A DNA stretch of 64,000 nucleotides from Acinetobacter indicus CIP 110367 (GTDB taxonomy: Bacteria; Pseudomonadota; Gammaproteobacteria; Pseudomonadales; Moraxellaceae): contig NZ_KI530745.1 in NCBI RefSeq assembly GCF_000488255.1, positions 806,001 through 870,000 on the forward strand. Reading direction: 5' to 3'. Positions 7,711 to 17,654 of the stretch are shown piece after piece. Every line of letters starts with the position of its first letter. Within the stretch, counting starts at the first letter, position 1. Made by a program: the position numbers and the translations under genes. Below the pieces are notes generated by a model. It worked only from the letters and a program-made list of their open reading frames with translations, did not search any database and was not told where the DNA came from.

Positions 7711-8553
7711 TTATTTTGAAGATGGAGCAGAAAGATCATTGATATAGCGACGCAGCATCGGCTGGGTCAGTTCGCCCATATGCCGATGCACGAGCTGTCC
7801 TTGTGCATTAAAGAACAAGGTGCTTGGCAAGCCATACATATTCATCTGGGTGGCCATGTCACCTTGAGGATCAAACAGGACATGCTGGAAATTAAAACCA
7901 TGCTGACGCAGATAATCCTGTACGGTGTCAGTCGTTTCGCCCTGATTCAGCATTACAAAATGAATGTCCGGATAATCCTGCTGGGCCTGATGTAAAACCG
8001 GCATTTCCCGGTGACACGGCGGACACCAGCTGGCCCACAGGTTGATGACGGTCGGTTTGCCAACCCAGTGCTGTAGTGGCACCTGTTGCTGCTGTAAATT
8101 TTGAAATTGCAGGTCAGGATACTGATTCTGCTGTGGTAAAACCGTTTGAATACCCCAATTCAGACAAAGCTGGATCGCAACAAATAGCGTAATCAATATC
8201 GCTTTAGGCAGATTGGCCAATGACCGGTTTTTCCATAAAAACCACCCAATGCCGGCAATCAATCCGCCATAAAAATGAAAGCCTTTGTCCTGAATTTTGA
8301 TTATATCCAGTGGTGTCGCCAGATAAAGATCGGCATGCATTAGTACAAAAACCAGTCGTGCGGCAATTAATCCCACCCAGAATGATGTCCACAAGCTGTC
8401 ACTAAAGATGCGCCAGCTAGGTTCAGGCCATTGCTGTTTCTGTCTGAAATATCGCCCTGCCCCATACACCAGCACTAAACCGGTGAGCAGCAGCACCATC
8501 TGCCACGGCAACATTAGTGGGCCCATATGCAGCGCCGTTGCAGAAACCATCAT
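7711..8553 (-). CDS. TlpA-like membrane-anchored thiol-disulfide reductase
   Basis: A 280-residue protein with several N-terminal hydrophobic segments (about residues 12-125) and a C-terminal periplasmic thioredoxin domain (about 140-275). The active site is NLWASWCPPCHREMP near 169-183, and the YGLPSTLFF cis-Pro loop is near 240. The ATG overlaps the dsbD stop by 4 bases (ATGA), indicating translational coupling. It should accept electrons from DsbD and reduce periplasmic disulfides. The long hydrophobic N-terminus is more than the single anchor of simple TlpA proteins, and its function is not evident. Confidence 0.8.
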   Translation of the reverse strand: MMVSATALHMGPLMLPWQMVLLLTGLVLVYGAGRYFRQKQQWPEPSWRIFSDSLWTSFWVGLIAARLVFVLMHADLYLATPLDIIKIQDKGFHFYGGLIAGIGWFLWKNRSLANLPKAILITLFVAIQLCLNWGIQTVLPQQNQYPDLQFQNLQQQQVPLQHWVGKPTVINLWASWCPPCHREMPVLHQAQQDYPDIHFVMLNQGETTDTVQDYLRQHGFNFQHVLFDPQGDMATQMNMYGLPSTLFFNAQGQLVHRHMGELTQPMLRRYINDLSAPSSK

Positions 8554-10565
8554 GGCGTGTTCGCCTGCTGAAGTTGCTGCAAGCGCTGAATAAGTTGGGT
8601 CGCGGTAAAGGTGCCGGTTAAACGTAAAGTACGCTGTTCCTGCTGCTGGCTGTCCAGGAAAATCATGGTCGGTGGGCCAAGAATCTGCCAGTCACGCAGT
8701 AATGCATCTTGAGATGGATGATACTCGGTTAAATCCAGTTTAATCCGCACCTCATCCTGCAAGGCTGCCTGTACATCGGTACGTGGCAGGACTTCATTTT
8801 CTACCGGCTGACAGGTCACACACCAGTCGGCATAGACATCAATCACGATACTGCGTCCACTGTTCTGCTGTAGCAGCTGTGCCAGTTCCTGCTGGGTATG
8901 CACCTTTTGCCAGCTGAGTGTTTGTTGGGCATGGACCGCACCCATCTGCTGAAGGCCATGTTGAATATGCCAAATACCAATGCCGATCATGGCCAGCGCC
9001 AGCACAATAACGCCAACACGCGAGATTTTACCTTGCAGATGTCTGCGGATTAAATCGAAGCAGTAAATCGCCAGCGCCAGAAAAATAATACCCATCAACA
9101 GGAAATAGGCCACGGTCGGCAGCAATGGACGGGCGAAATAAACCGCCAGCGCCAGCATTAAAAAGCCGAAACTGAATTTTAACCGGTCCATCCATAGGCC
9201 CGGTTTCGGTAAATATTTGGCGCCAAATACGGCGGCAATAAATAAAGGAATCCCGAGCCCCAAACCCAGTACAAACAGATAGGTCGCGCCAAGTACTGGC
9301 TGATCCAACTGTGATACGAACAGTAAAGCGCCAGCCAAAGGCGCGCTCATACACGGACCCACAATCAGCGCGGAAATCATCCCCATTAACGCAGCACCCA
9401 CCAGCGTACCGCCCTGCTGTTTTTGCTGCCATCGGTCCAGTCGTTGCAATAAACCTTGTGGTAAGGAGAGCTGATACACCCCAAACAGGTTCAAGGCAAA
9501 TAAAATAAACAGCACTGCAAAGATGCCAATAAAGATCGGGCTTTGGAACCAGCGCTGGAAACTATAGCCCAGTTGTGCAACCGCCAGTCCCATCACCGCA
9601 TACACTGCGGCCATACCCAGTACAAAAGCCAGCGCAATCAACGCAGCACGATAACCGCGATGACGTTGTACCAGAATACCGGATAGAATTGGAATCAGTG
9701 GCAAAGAACAAGGTAAAAAGGCCAGTAAAATGCCAAAACCGAGAAAAATCAGCAGATTAAAAAATAAATGATGTTCCGAGAGTAAATTGAAAAAATACTG
9801 GTCGTTGTTCCATTCAGATTGCAATGACGCAGCGGCTGCCGTTTGCGTCTCGCCTGCGATTTCACTGGCCGGCACCGGATTGGATGCTACGACTGAAATT
9901 TCTGAAGCAGCGACAGCGTCGGTGAGTTTTGTCGGCTCTGTATTCTCTACTGCTGCAATCGCTTCATCTTCAATGACTACTTCTTCAGCTGTAATTGGCG
10001 CAGTTGTCAGTGCTGTTTTTTCAGGCTTACTTGGTGCTGCTTCAATTTTAGCCGGTGCATCCAGCGCGACCGGTTTGGCAGCGCTTAATAAACGCCGTTC
10101 GCTTGAAGGTGCATCTGACTGGGGCAACAAGCCTTGCGCATCGGTCTGAATGGTGGCGCGTTGCACCGGATAACATAAACCGCTTTCGGCACAGCCCTGC
10201 CACTGAATTTTAAATTGCTGGTTTGGCGCGACCGTAATGGTGGTCTTGACCTGATGATAATGCACCTTGGTCTGGCCAAAGGTCGGATCGTTCTTATCTT
10301 CCGGGACTGGCAGCTGTAATTTTAGCGCACCGGCATCGCTACGCACCTGCAGCTGATCATGATATAAATAATAATCCTCGGCGATGGTCCAGCGCAGTTC
10401 CGCCTGATCATCACTAATAGAACGCGCCTGAAACTGAAACGCCTGATCGGGTGGCAAGAACTCCTGCGCCTGTGACCAGACTGGCCAGAATGCACAAAGA
10501 ACCACAAGCAAAGCACTTACACGCGTAATCATGACGTCCATTTTTCTGTAGAAAACCCGATTCAT
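8550..10565 (-). CDS. dsbD: Thiol:disulfide interchange protein DsbD
   Basis: A 671-residue inner-membrane reductant conveyor. After a signal peptide (ending SQAQ) comes the N-terminal DsbD-alpha domain with GCAESGLCYPVQ. A low-complexity Ala/Glu/Pro linker (about 150-245) follows. The eight-helix CcdA-like membrane domain (about 265-540) carries FLPCSLPLIP and GPCMSAPLAGAL, and the C-terminal thioredoxin domain has YADWCVTCQPVE near 580. All three cysteine pairs are present. Electrons should pass from cytoplasmic thioredoxin to DsbG and the TlpA-like protein encoded downstream. The exact start is uncertain: in-frame ATG codons at 10541 and 10532 give a more conventional signal peptide. It is divergent from the response-regulator gene. 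Confidence 0.9.
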   Translation of the reverse strand: MNRVFYRKMDVMITRVSALLVVLCAFWPVWSQAQEFLPPDQAFQFQARSISDDQAELRWTIAEDYYLYHDQLQVRSDAGALKLQLPVPEDKNDPTFGQTKVHYHQVKTTITVAPNQQFKIQWQGCAESGLCYPVQRATIQTDAQGLLPQSDAPSSERRLLSAAKPVALDAPAKIEAAPSKPEKTALTTAPITAEEVVIEDEAIAAVENTEPTKLTDAVAASEISVVASNPVPASEIAGETQTAAAASLQSEWNNDQYFFNLLSEHHLFFNLLIFLGFGILLAFLPCSLPLIPILSGILVQRHRGYRAALIALAFVLGMAAVYAVMGLAVAQLGYSFQRWFQSPIFIGIFAVLFILFALNLFGVYQLSLPQGLLQRLDRWQQKQQGGTLVGAALMGMISALIVGPCMSAPLAGALLFVSQLDQPVLGATYLFVLGLGLGIPLFIAAVFGAKYLPKPGLWMDRLKFSFGFLMLALAVYFARPLLPTVAYFLLMGIIFLALAIYCFDLIRRHLQGKISRVGVIVLALAMIGIGIWHIQHGLQQMGAVHAQQTLSWQKVHTQQELAQLLQQNSGRSIVIDVYADWCVTCQPVENEVLPRTDVQAALQDEVRIKLDLTEYHPSQDALLRDWQILGPPTMIFLDSQQQEQRTLRLTGTFTATQLIQRLQQLQQANTP

Positions 10566-10641
10566 TATTAAAAAGATTAAATTAAGAGAACATTAACATA
10601 GCTCATTATTTATAAAATAGGATTTCAGGTGGAGAGTAACT

Positions 10642-11313
10642 ATGTTTGTGGTTCTGGTCGAAGATGATCCTTATATTGCCCAAAGTATCTGTTCAGCGCT
10701 GGACTATTTAAATATTTCAGTCGAGCATGTGGCCACTGCACGCGCTGCTGATTATTTTATCCGGCAAAGTGCGGTCGATTTGTGCCTGCTGGATTTGGGC
10801 CTGCCCGATCAGGACGGTCTGGAACTGCTGCAGCAGTGGCGCCAGGATGAAATTCATCTTCCGGTACTGGTTTTAACCGCCCGACATCAAACCCGGCAAT
10901 GTGTAGAAGCCTTAAATCTGGGGGCCGATGACTACCTGACCAAACCCTTTGAACTGGATGAGCTGATTGCCCGTATTCATGCGCTGGCACGGCGTAATCG
11001 AGGTTTTTCTTCCAATCTGTTACAACTGGGCGATTTGCAGTTAAACCGCGATACCCAGGAAGTGACGTTCCAGCAGCAGCCGGTGACTCTGTCACGGCGT
11101 GAATACAGCCTGCTGGAAACCCTGATGAGCCATCCCAACCAGATTTTAAAAAATGAACAGCTGCTCGATAAACTGTATGGCTATCAGGACAGTATCGAGA
11201 GCAACGCGCTGAATGTGCATATTTATCATTTACGCCAGAAACTAGAGCCGCAGCTGATTCAGACCATTCGTGGTGTGGGCTATATGTTTAAAGTGCCGGA
11301 AACCGAGAGCTGA
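10642..11313 (+). CDS. OmpR-family response regulator
   Basis: A 223-residue two-component regulator. The receiver domain (1-120) has the acidic pocket EDD near residues 7-9, the phosphoacceptor Asp in LCLLDLGLPDQDG near 51, and the conserved Lys in YLTKPFE near 101. The winged-helix DNA-binding domain (about 125-220) has LSRREYSLLE and HIYHLRQKL with VGYMFKV. A GGTGGAG ribosome site precedes the ATG. The sensor kinase gene starts 2 bases after its stop. It is divergent from dsbD across a 76-base gap, so it may control the dsb genes, though no direct repeat operator was identified. Confidence 0.88.
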   Translation: MFVVLVEDDPYIAQSICSALDYLNISVEHVATARAADYFIRQSAVDLCLLDLGLPDQDGLELLQQWRQDEIHLPVLVLTARHQTRQCVEALNLGADDYLTKPFELDELIARIHALARRNRGFSSNLLQLGDLQLNRDTQEVTFQQQPVTLSRREYSLLETLMSHPNQILKNEQLLDKLYGYQDSIESNALNVHIYHLRQKLEPQLIQTIRGVGYMFKVPETES

Positions 11314-11315
11314 AT

Positions 11316-12707
11316 ATGCAGAACTACAGTTTAAAATGGCGGCTGGTCAGCATGTTTATGGTGGTGTTTCTTAGCCTGTGGAGTCTGGTGTTTTGCTGGC
11401 TGTATTATGATTTGCAGCAGCGGCTGCAAGATACGCTGGATCAGCGCCTGTTTGCCTCTGCACAAATGGTGGCGCGGCTGATTCAGCATTTGCCGCTACA
11501 GGAAATTAATCCCGATTCCTTAAAACAGGTGGCCGAACAGTATCATGCGCAAAATCTGATTGCCTGTGAGGTGTCGGTGTTTAGCTCGGATATTACCTTG
11601 GGGCCGTATGTGGTGGCTCGCACCCGCGGTGCGCCGGCGCAGCTGACCGGACAGCAACCGGGCTTTAGTACCTGGCAGGAAAATGGTGTGGAATGGCGCA
11701 GTTATGTGCTGCGTAAAGGTGATATTCAGGTGGTGGCCGCAGAACGGCTGGTGCTTAGAGCCTCTTTATTGCAACAGATTCTGCAATCGGTGCTGATTCC
11801 GCTGGTGTTATCGCTATTGATCTGTATGGCGCTGGTGATTCATATTTTGCGTAAAGAATTCCGCCCTTTAGATGATATGGCCCAGCAACTGGCAGATAAG
11901 CAGCATTCGCTGTCAGATGCGGCGCATTATCTGCAACATCTGGATGCGCGCAAAATTCCCAAAGAAGTCCAGCCTTTTGTCGATAATTCCAATCAGCTGA
12001 TTCAGAATCTGCATCATAGTCTGGAAAATGAAAAACTGTTTACCGCCTATGCCGCGCATGAACTGCGTAGCCCTTTAACCGCAATTAAAACTCATGTACA
12101 ACTCAGCCGGATGATGGTTGAACAGAATCCGGCACAGGCCAGCAAGCTGATTGAAAACCTGAAACAGGCCGAAAACAGTATCTGGCGCTATCAGCAGTTG
12201 CTGGAACAGTTGTTATTACTGAGCCAGACCGATCATGACGCTGCGCAAGCCGCCCCAAATTCGGAAACCACCGAAGTCGCACCAGTTTTGAGGCAAGTGA
12301 TGGAAGAATTAAGTCCGGTTTATCCGCATTTAAATTGTGTATTACAGGTCGATTGGGAAAGTCTGCAGACCCTGCAATTGCCACCGCTGAGCTTGCATAC
12401 CATCCTGAAAAATCTGCTGGAAAATGCCCTGCTACATGCCCAAGGCTTAAGCCGGATTGAAATTATCATGCATGATCAGCAACTGCTGGTACAAGATGAT
12501 GGTCAGGGGCTGACTGCGGCGGAACTGACCCAGATGACCCGGCGCTTCTGGCGTAAATCTGCCCAGCAACAGGGTCATGGTTTAGGGCTGGCTTTGGTGA
12601 AAGCGCTGCTCCAACATCATCACTACCAGATGGATTTAAGCCTGAACCTTCCTCAGGGTTTAAGCATTCGCACTCGGCCGGAGCAGCCCTCTTCCACGCT
12701 CAATTAA
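11316..12707 (+). CDS. Sensor histidine kinase (QseC/EnvZ type)
   Basis: A 463-residue membrane sensor paired with the preceding regulator. There are two transmembrane segments (about 10-30 and 152-175) around a periplasmic domain of about 120 residues. A HAMP-like linker follows, then the H-box YAAHELRSPLTAIKTH with phosphoacceptor His near 248. The N-box NLLENALLHA is near 370, and the G-box GHGLGLALVKALL near 433. Domain order matches QseC/PmrB-type kinases. The signal is unknown. Given the divergent dsbD-tlpA-dsbG operon, envelope redox or metal stress is a reasonable guess, marked as inference. Confidence 0.87.
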   Translation: MQNYSLKWRLVSMFMVVFLSLWSLVFCWLYYDLQQRLQDTLDQRLFASAQMVARLIQHLPLQEINPDSLKQVAEQYHAQNLIACEVSVFSSDITLGPYVVARTRGAPAQLTGQQPGFSTWQENGVEWRSYVLRKGDIQVVAAERLVLRASLLQQILQSVLIPLVLSLLICMALVIHILRKEFRPLDDMAQQLADKQHSLSDAAHYLQHLDARKIPKEVQPFVDNSNQLIQNLHHSLENEKLFTAYAAHELRSPLTAIKTHVQLSRMMVEQNPAQASKLIENLKQAENSIWRYQQLLEQLLLLSQTDHDAAQAAPNSETTEVAPVLRQVMEELSPVYPHLNCVLQVDWESLQTLQLPPLSLHTILKNLLENALLHAQGLSRIEIIMHDQQLLVQDDGQGLTAAELTQMTRRFWRKSAQQQGHGLGLALVKALLQHHHYQMDLSLNLPQGLSIRTRPEQPSSTLN

Positions 12708-12730
12708 AGGGTTGATGCTTGGGGACTAGA

Positions 12731-13504
12731 TTAGAAGCTATATCTTAAGCCCCAAACCGCCTGATTTTTCTGTTTGATTTTACTGCGGTCATAGCCACCA
12801 AGAATGAAATCGGAAAAGACATTCACATTCGGCGCAACTGCATAATCCAGCCCGACCGAGGCAAAACGGAAAGCAGTATCGGTCTGGGTATCTAAAAATT
12901 CCTGACCTTCATATTTGCCGGAATCATTAAAATAGGAACCGGCAACGGCCAGATTTCCAGTTAATTTGTCGCTGAGCTGATGGGCATAGTTCAGGCTGAC
13001 ATAGGTATCCCCCTGATTCATATACACCACATCATATAAATAGGTCGACACGCCGAAGGTTAGTGTAGCCTGATCATTCACATTCTTGCTGACACGCAGG
13101 CCCAGTTCATTGGAGGTGGTACTGTCCCCACCCGGATAATAATAGGTCGCATTCCACAGATCCCAAGTCAGGCCTTTAAAATCTGACACATGCCCGACAA
13201 TAAAATCATGTTCCATTTTATCGGTGCTGTATTGCCGGCCTTGTTGTAAATCGCGGTATGAATAACCCAGTGTACTGCCCCAATAAGCAGCATAAAAATT
13301 TCCGTAACCCAGGGTTAAAGAGGCCTGCAAAGCCAGGTCTTCATTTTCTGGTGCATTGGTCAGACCGCGCGACACATATTTGGATACTGCGGTCAGCTGA
13401 CCGGACACATCAATAGAGGAAGACGATGCATCATTGGCCCAGCTGGACATGCTGATACATGACAGACATCCGGCGGCGACCACCGTTCTTGTAAATGGAA
13501 TCAT
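12731..13504 (-). CDS. TorF-family putative porin
   Basis: A 257-residue outer-membrane protein of the TorF/Gcw_chp family. I place the start at the ATG that begins MIPFTRTVVAAGCLSCISMS, because it gives a normal signal peptide (cleavage after SSWA-N). The longer frame to 13624 runs through a transcription terminator. The mature part is a series of amphipathic beta strands (for example YVSRGLTNAPEN, FYAAYWGSTLGYSY) ending in aromatic YSF, as in outer-membrane barrels. It lies downstream of betA, separated by a terminator, so it probably has its own promoter. The substrate is unknown. Confidence 0.78.
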   Translation of the reverse strand: MIPFTRTVVAAGCLSCISMSSWANDASSSSIDVSGQLTAVSKYVSRGLTNAPENEDLALQASLTLGYGNFYAAYWGSTLGYSYRDLQQGRQYSTDKMEHDFIVGHVSDFKGLTWDLWNATYYYPGGDSTTSNELGLRVSKNVNDQATLTFGVSTYLYDVVYMNQGDTYVSLNYAHQLSDKLTGNLAVAGSYFNDSGKYEGQEFLDTQTDTAFRFASVGLDYAVAPNVNVFSDFILGGYDRSKIKQKNQAVWGLRYSF

Positions 13505-13532
13505 TGTTTTAAAATTTAACCTGATTGAATGT

Positions 13533-13579
13533 AAAAAATCCCAGCCAACCATCCGACCGTGAGCTGTGCGGATGGTTGG
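13533..13579 (-). terminator. Terminator between betA and the porin gene
   Basis: An 11-bp perfect stem, CCAACCATCCG with CGGATGGTTGG, has a 13-base loop and on the minus strand is followed by six T residues within a few bases. It lies 83 bases beyond the betA stop and 29 bases before the porin ATG. It ends betIBA transcription and rules out the longer porin start. Confidence 0.8.
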
Positions 13580-13661
13580 GTATCTGGTTTTAACTAAGAA
13601 AAAAGGATGTGTATAAAAATGCACATCAAAACGATGTCAAGATCAAAGTGTTCTGTTGCAG

Positions 13662-15329
13662 CTAGATTGACCGGACTGGCGTATTGGCCCGGTAAAATGG
13701 CGCCGTAGATTTGGCCAGCGCCGGTTTGGCGCGAATATGATCGGCCAGTTTTTCGGCCATCATAATGGTGGTGGCATTCAGGTTGCCGGTAATAATCAGC
13801 GGCATGATGGAAGCATCAATCACTCGCAGGTTTTGCAGCCCATGTACCCGCCCGTAGCCATCGACCACGGCCATATCATCTTCACCCATTTTGCAGCTGC
13901 AAGATGGATGGAACGCAGTTTCAGCGTGGTTACGGATAAATTCGTCCAGCTCGGCATCACTTTGTACCTGTTTGCCCGGGCTGATTTCTTCGCCGCGATA
14001 GGCATCTAAAGCCGGTTGATGCATGATGTCCCGGGTAATGCGGATGGCATCACGGAACTCGCGCCAGTCCTGTTCGGTACTCATATAATTGAACAGGATA
14101 CTTGGATGCTGAAACGGATCTTTGGAGCGCAGTTTGACCCGACCGCGGGATGGAGAGCGCATGGAACCGACATGCGCCTGAAAACCATGCTGCTGAATGG
14201 CATTACTGCCATTGTAGTTAATGGCGACCGGTAAAAAGTGATACTGGATATTCGGCCAGGCAAACTCATCGGAGGTGCGGATAAAGCCACCGGCTTCAAA
14301 CTGGTTACTGGCACCCACACCCTGACCTAAAAACAGCCATTCTGCGCCAATTTTTGGCTGGTTATACCATTTTAAGGCGGGATATAAGCTGACCGGTTTT
14401 TTGCACTGATACTGTAAATACATTTCCAGATGATCTTGCAGGTTTTCGCCCACGCCCGGTAAATCATGAACCACCGGAATCTCCAGGCTTTTTAGATGCT
14501 GGGCATTACCGACACCGGAACGCTGCAGAATTTGCGGGGAAGCAATGGCACCCCCACAGAGCAACACTTCTTTTTCAGCAAAGACTTGGAGTGGCTGCGC
14601 GGTACTTTGTCCCTGAAAATATTCGACGCCTATAGCCTGCTTGCCATGAAATAGAATTTTATTGGTCATGGCATGGGTGCGAATGGTTAAATTCGGGCGC
14701 TGTCTGGCCATATCCAGATAACCGCGCGCTGTGCTGGAACGGCGTCCCTGTGGGGTTACGGTACGGTCCATCGGACCAAATCCTTCCTGCTGATAGCCAT
14801 TTAAATCATCGGTACGTGGATAGCCGGCCTGCACCGCAGCATCGACCATGGCATGAAACAGCTCGTTATTTCCGGCTTTCGGGGTGGCGACCCGTACCGG
14901 ACCGCTGTCGCCATGATAGTCATTGCCGCCAATATCACGGGTTTCGGCCTTTTTATAATAAGGCAGGCAGTCGGCATAGCTCCAATGCTCCAGTCCTTTC
15001 AAACTGGCCCATTGTTCCAGATCCATCGCATTGCCGCGGATATAACACATGCCGTTAATCAGGGAGGAACCGCCCAAGCCTTTACCGCGACCACATTCCA
15101 TGCGGCGATTATTCATATACGGTTCCGGGTCGGTCAGATAAGCCCAGTTATAACGCCGGCCCTGTAAGGGATAAGCCAGCGCGGCAGGCATCTGGGTACG
15201 AAAATCCAGCCGATAGTCCGGCCCACCTGCTTCTAGGAGCAACACCGTCGTGTCCGGATCTTCAGTTAATCGAGCCGCCAGCACATTCCCGGCAGAACCT
15301 GCGCCAATAATAATATAGTCATAGTTCAT
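13662..15329 (-). CDS. betA: Choline dehydrogenase
   Basis: A 555-residue GMC-family flavoenzyme that oxidises choline to betaine aldehyde at the inner membrane. The FAD-binding motif [20 protein letters not shown] is at residues 5-24, the GMC signature [15 protein letters not shown] near 80, and the second GMC motif [16 protein letters not shown] near 258. The C-terminal active-site region has the His of [13 protein letters not shown] near 470 and TGNLNATT near 515. It lies 16 bases downstream of betB in the betI-betB-betA order, as expected for the osmoprotectant operon. Length is normal for BetA. Confidence 0.93.
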   Translation of the reverse strand: MNYDYIIIGAGSAGNVLAARLTEDPDTTVLLLEAGGPDYRLDFRTQMPAALAYPLQGRRYNWAYLTDPEPYMNNRRMECGRGKGLGGSSLINGMCYIRGNAMDLEQWASLKGLEHWSYADCLPYYKKAETRDIGGNDYHGDSGPVRVATPKAGNNELFHAMVDAAVQAGYPRTDDLNGYQQEGFGPMDRTVTPQGRRSSTARGYLDMARQRPNLTIRTHAMTNKILFHGKQAIGVEYFQGQSTAQPLQVFAEKEVLLCGGAIASPQILQRSGVGNAQHLKSLEIPVVHDLPGVGENLQDHLEMYLQYQCKKPVSLYPALKWYNQPKIGAEWLFLGQGVGASNQFEAGGFIRTSDEFAWPNIQYHFLPVAINYNGSNAIQQHGFQAHVGSMRSPSRGRVKLRSKDPFQHPSILFNYMSTEQDWREFRDAIRITRDIMHQPALDAYRGEEISPGKQVQSDAELDEFIRNHAETAFHPSCSCKMGEDDMAVVDGYGRVHGLQNLRVIDASIMPLIITGNLNATTIMMAEKLADHIRAKPALAKSTAPFYRANTPVRSI

Positions 15330-15345
15330 GCAGCATGATCCTCCC

Positions 15346-16818
15346 TTAAGCTGAAAATACAGACTGGAAAGGACTTAGCTCTACCTGAACCGATTTGGTC
15401 TGGGTATAGTGCTGTAAGGTCACCAGACCATTTTCACGGCCAACACCGGACTGTTTATAGCCACCAACCGGCATTTCTGCCGGAGATTCGCCCCAGGTAT
15501 TCAGCCAACAAATCCCTGCTTCAATCTGATGAATAATGCGATGGGCCCGGCTTAAATCTGGACTGACCACACCGGCAGCCAGACCATAGGTGGTGGCATT
15601 GGCTCTGCGGATCACTTCATCTTCGCTGTCATAGCTTAAGATGCTCATAACCGGGCCAAAAATTTCTTCCTGAACAATGCGCATTTCATCATGACAGTCG
15701 GTAAATACCGTGGGTTCAACAAAAGCCCCGTGCGCAAATTCAGCTGCCGCTGCGCGCTGTCCACCTGTTAAAAGACGGGCGCCTTGTTGCTTGCCCAGCT
15801 CAATGTAATGCAATACTTTTTCCATATGGGCAAAGCTGGACAGTGGTCCGAAATTGGTGTTCGGGTCTAAAGGCTGCCCCATCCGCACATAAGGAATGCG
15901 CTGCAGAATCTTTTCTTCAAAAGCAGTTTTTAAAGCAGCAGGAATAAACACCCGGGTTCCATTGGTACACACCTGTCCAGAGCTGTAGAAATTGGCCATC
16001 ATGGCGATATCGGCAGCCAGATCCAGATTAGCATCTTCACAGATAATTAACGGTGATTTTCCACCGAGTTCCATGGTGATTTCTTTTAAGCTGGACGCCG
16101 CTGCCTGTGCCATTACTTTTTTACCGGTACTCACACCGCCGGTAAAGGATACTTTGGCAATCTCTGGATGCTCAGTTAAGTAACTACCCACATCGCCACC
16201 ACCGGTCACCACATTAAAGACGCCGTCTGGTACTCCGGCTTCACTATAAATTTCGGCCAGTTTTAACGCGGTCAGTGGGGTAATTTCACTGGCTTTAAAC
16301 ACCATGGCATTGCCTGCGGCCAAGGCCGGTGCAGATTTCCATAACGCAATCTGGATTGGATAATTCCAGGCGCCAATACCGGCCACCACACCCAGCGGTT
16401 CACGGCGGGTATAAATAAAAGAACTTTCTCTTAATGGAATTTGCTGGCCTTCGAGCGCTGGTAAAATGCTGGCATAATATTCCAGCACATCTGCCCCGGT
16501 CACAATATCGACGCTCCGGGTTTCACTTAAAGGCTTGCCACTGTCCAGGCTTTCAATTTCTGCCAGCTCATCATTGCGTGCCCGTAAAATGGCTACAGCC
16601 TGATTTAAAATGCGTGAACGCTGCATGGTGGTCATGGCTGCCCAGACTTTTTGTCCCTGTTTGGCAGACTGTACTGCCCGATCAACATCGGCCTGGTTAC
16701 ATGCCTGAATGGTGGCCAACACCTCAGCATTGGCCGGATTAATACTTTGGAATGTTTCAGAGGATGAAGCATCGACAAACTGACCGTGAATATAAGGTCG
16801 TTGTGTATTGAATTGCAT
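15346..16818 (-). CDS. betB: Betaine-aldehyde dehydrogenase
   Basis: A 490-residue NAD(P)-dependent aldehyde dehydrogenase that converts betaine aldehyde to glycine betaine. Features are the [15 protein letters not shown] segment near 152, the general-base Glu in [11 protein letters not shown] near 252, and the catalytic Cys in [13 protein letters not shown] near 286. It also carries the C-terminal [16 protein letters not shown] chose the ATG starting [13 protein letters not shown] because GGAGAA lies just upstream; the longer frame has no support. It sits between betI and betA in one operon. Confidence 0.93.
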   Translation of the reverse strand: MQFNTQRPYIHGQFVDASSSETFQSINPANAEVLATIQACNQADVDRAVQSAKQGQKVWAAMTTMQRSRILNQAVAILRARNDELAEIESLDSGKPLSETRSVDIVTGADVLEYYASILPALEGQQIPLRESSFIYTRREPLGVVAGIGAWNYPIQIALWKSAPALAAGNAMVFKASEITPLTALKLAEIYSEAGVPDGVFNVVTGGGDVGSYLTEHPEIAKVSFTGGVSTGKKVMAQAAASSLKEITMELGGKSPLIICEDANLDLAADIAMMANFYSSGQVCTNGTRVFIPAALKTAFEEKILQRIPYVRMGQPLDPNTNFGPLSSFAHMEKVLHYIELGKQQGARLLTGGQRAAAAEFAHGAFVEPTVFTDCHDEMRIVQEEIFGPVMSILSYDSEDEVIRRANATTYGLAAGVVSPDLSRAHRIIHQIEAGICWLNTWGESPAEMPVGGYKQSGVGRENGLVTLQHYTQTKSVQVELSPFQSVFSA

Positions 16819-16838
16819 CAATCGGTTCTCCTCGTAAT

Positions 16839-17423
16839 TTAGTGAATATTGAGTTGCTGACGGATATAGTCGGCACAAATCTGAATAGGTAAATCGGCAT
16901 CCAGGTCAGTGGTCATTAAGGAACCGCGTAACCAGAAACCGTCAATCAGTGCGGCCAGACCTTGGGCGGCGCGTTCGGCCTGCTCGCGGTCCAGCTGTTT
17001 GGCAAACTCATGCTTGATATTGGAATGCAGGCGGTAATGGTTAACCTGCTGCAAACGATGCAAGTCAGGTTGATGCATACTGTTGGCCCAGAATGCCAGC
17101 CAGGTTTTCATGGCCGCTTTGTCAGTCTGTTCGGCCGAGAAATTGGCACACACAATTGCAATCAGGCGCTGCTCCGGCGTGTTTTCTGCGGCGTTTAAAC
17201 TGGCAGAAATGGCATCGCCCAGCTGTTGCAGCAAATAACGCATGGTCGCTTCAATCAGGCCATGCTTGCCCTGAAAATAGTGACTGATGATGCCTGTAGA
17301 CACACCTGCCCGCTGGGCAATCTGGCTGATAGATGCTTCAGTAAAACCCAGTTCATTAATGGCAGATAAGGTGGCATCAATCAGCTGTTGACGACGAATC
17401 GGTTGCATACCAACTTTAGGCAT
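16839..17423 (-). CDS. betI: TetR-family repressor of the bet genes
   Basis: A 194-residue TetR-type repressor that senses choline. It begins [20 protein letters not shown], as BetI proteins do, and has the helix-turn-helix [20 protein letters not shown] near residues 30-50. The ligand domain includes [21 protein letters not shown]. The start at 17423 fits the BetI N-terminus; a longer frame to 17456 is unlikely. It is the first gene of betIBA and divergent from betT. The 30-bp palindrome at 17479-17508 between them is its probable operator. Confidence 0.92.
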   Translation of the reverse strand: MPKVGMQPIRRQQLIDATLSAINELGFTEASISQIAQRAGVSTGIISHYFQGKHGLIEATMRYLLQQLGDAISASLNAAENTPEQRLIAIVCANFSAEQTDKAAMKTWLAFWANSMHQPDLHRLQQVNHYRLHSNIKHEFAKQLDREQAERAAQGLAALIDGFWLRGSLMTTDLDADLPIQICADYIRQQLNIH

Positions 17424-17478
17424 AAGATCGACCTGACTAATAAAAATCATGCACAAGGCAAGGTAACATATAAAAACG

Positions 17479-17508
17479 TTATTTTAATTGAACGTTCAAT
17501 TAAAATAA
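17479..17508. promoter_or_regulatory. Probable BetI operator (30-bp perfect palindrome)
   Basis: A perfect inverted repeat of 30 bases with the centre TTGAACGTTCAA (17488-17499) lies 55 bases upstream of betI and 146 bases upstream of the chosen betT start. TetR repressors such as BetI bind this type of symmetric site. Its place between the divergent transcription units explains joint, choline-responsive control. The symmetry is seen directly; BetI binding is inferred. Confidence 0.8.
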
Positions 17509-17654
17509 ATTATAGTCTCCTCTGCTTCCTGATGTACAGCTCAGTTTGTTTTTCATTTGCAAATGTTTGTAATGAGAACCATGCCTATAGAGTCTGGTTA
17601 AGCCAAAACACACTGCGCTGTAGATCCGAATTAAAAAAATATGGTCACAGATTT

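Noticed and set aside
9028..9432. 134-codon frame inside dsbD on the same strand
   Set aside because: Out-of-frame shadow of the membrane domain with no ribosome site.
13505..13624. N-terminal extension of the TorF-like porin
   Set aside because: It passes through a terminator and would bury the signal peptide.
17388..17654. N-terminal extension of BetT by 89 codons
   Set aside because: It would run through betI's start and the operator palindrome and exceed normal BetT length.
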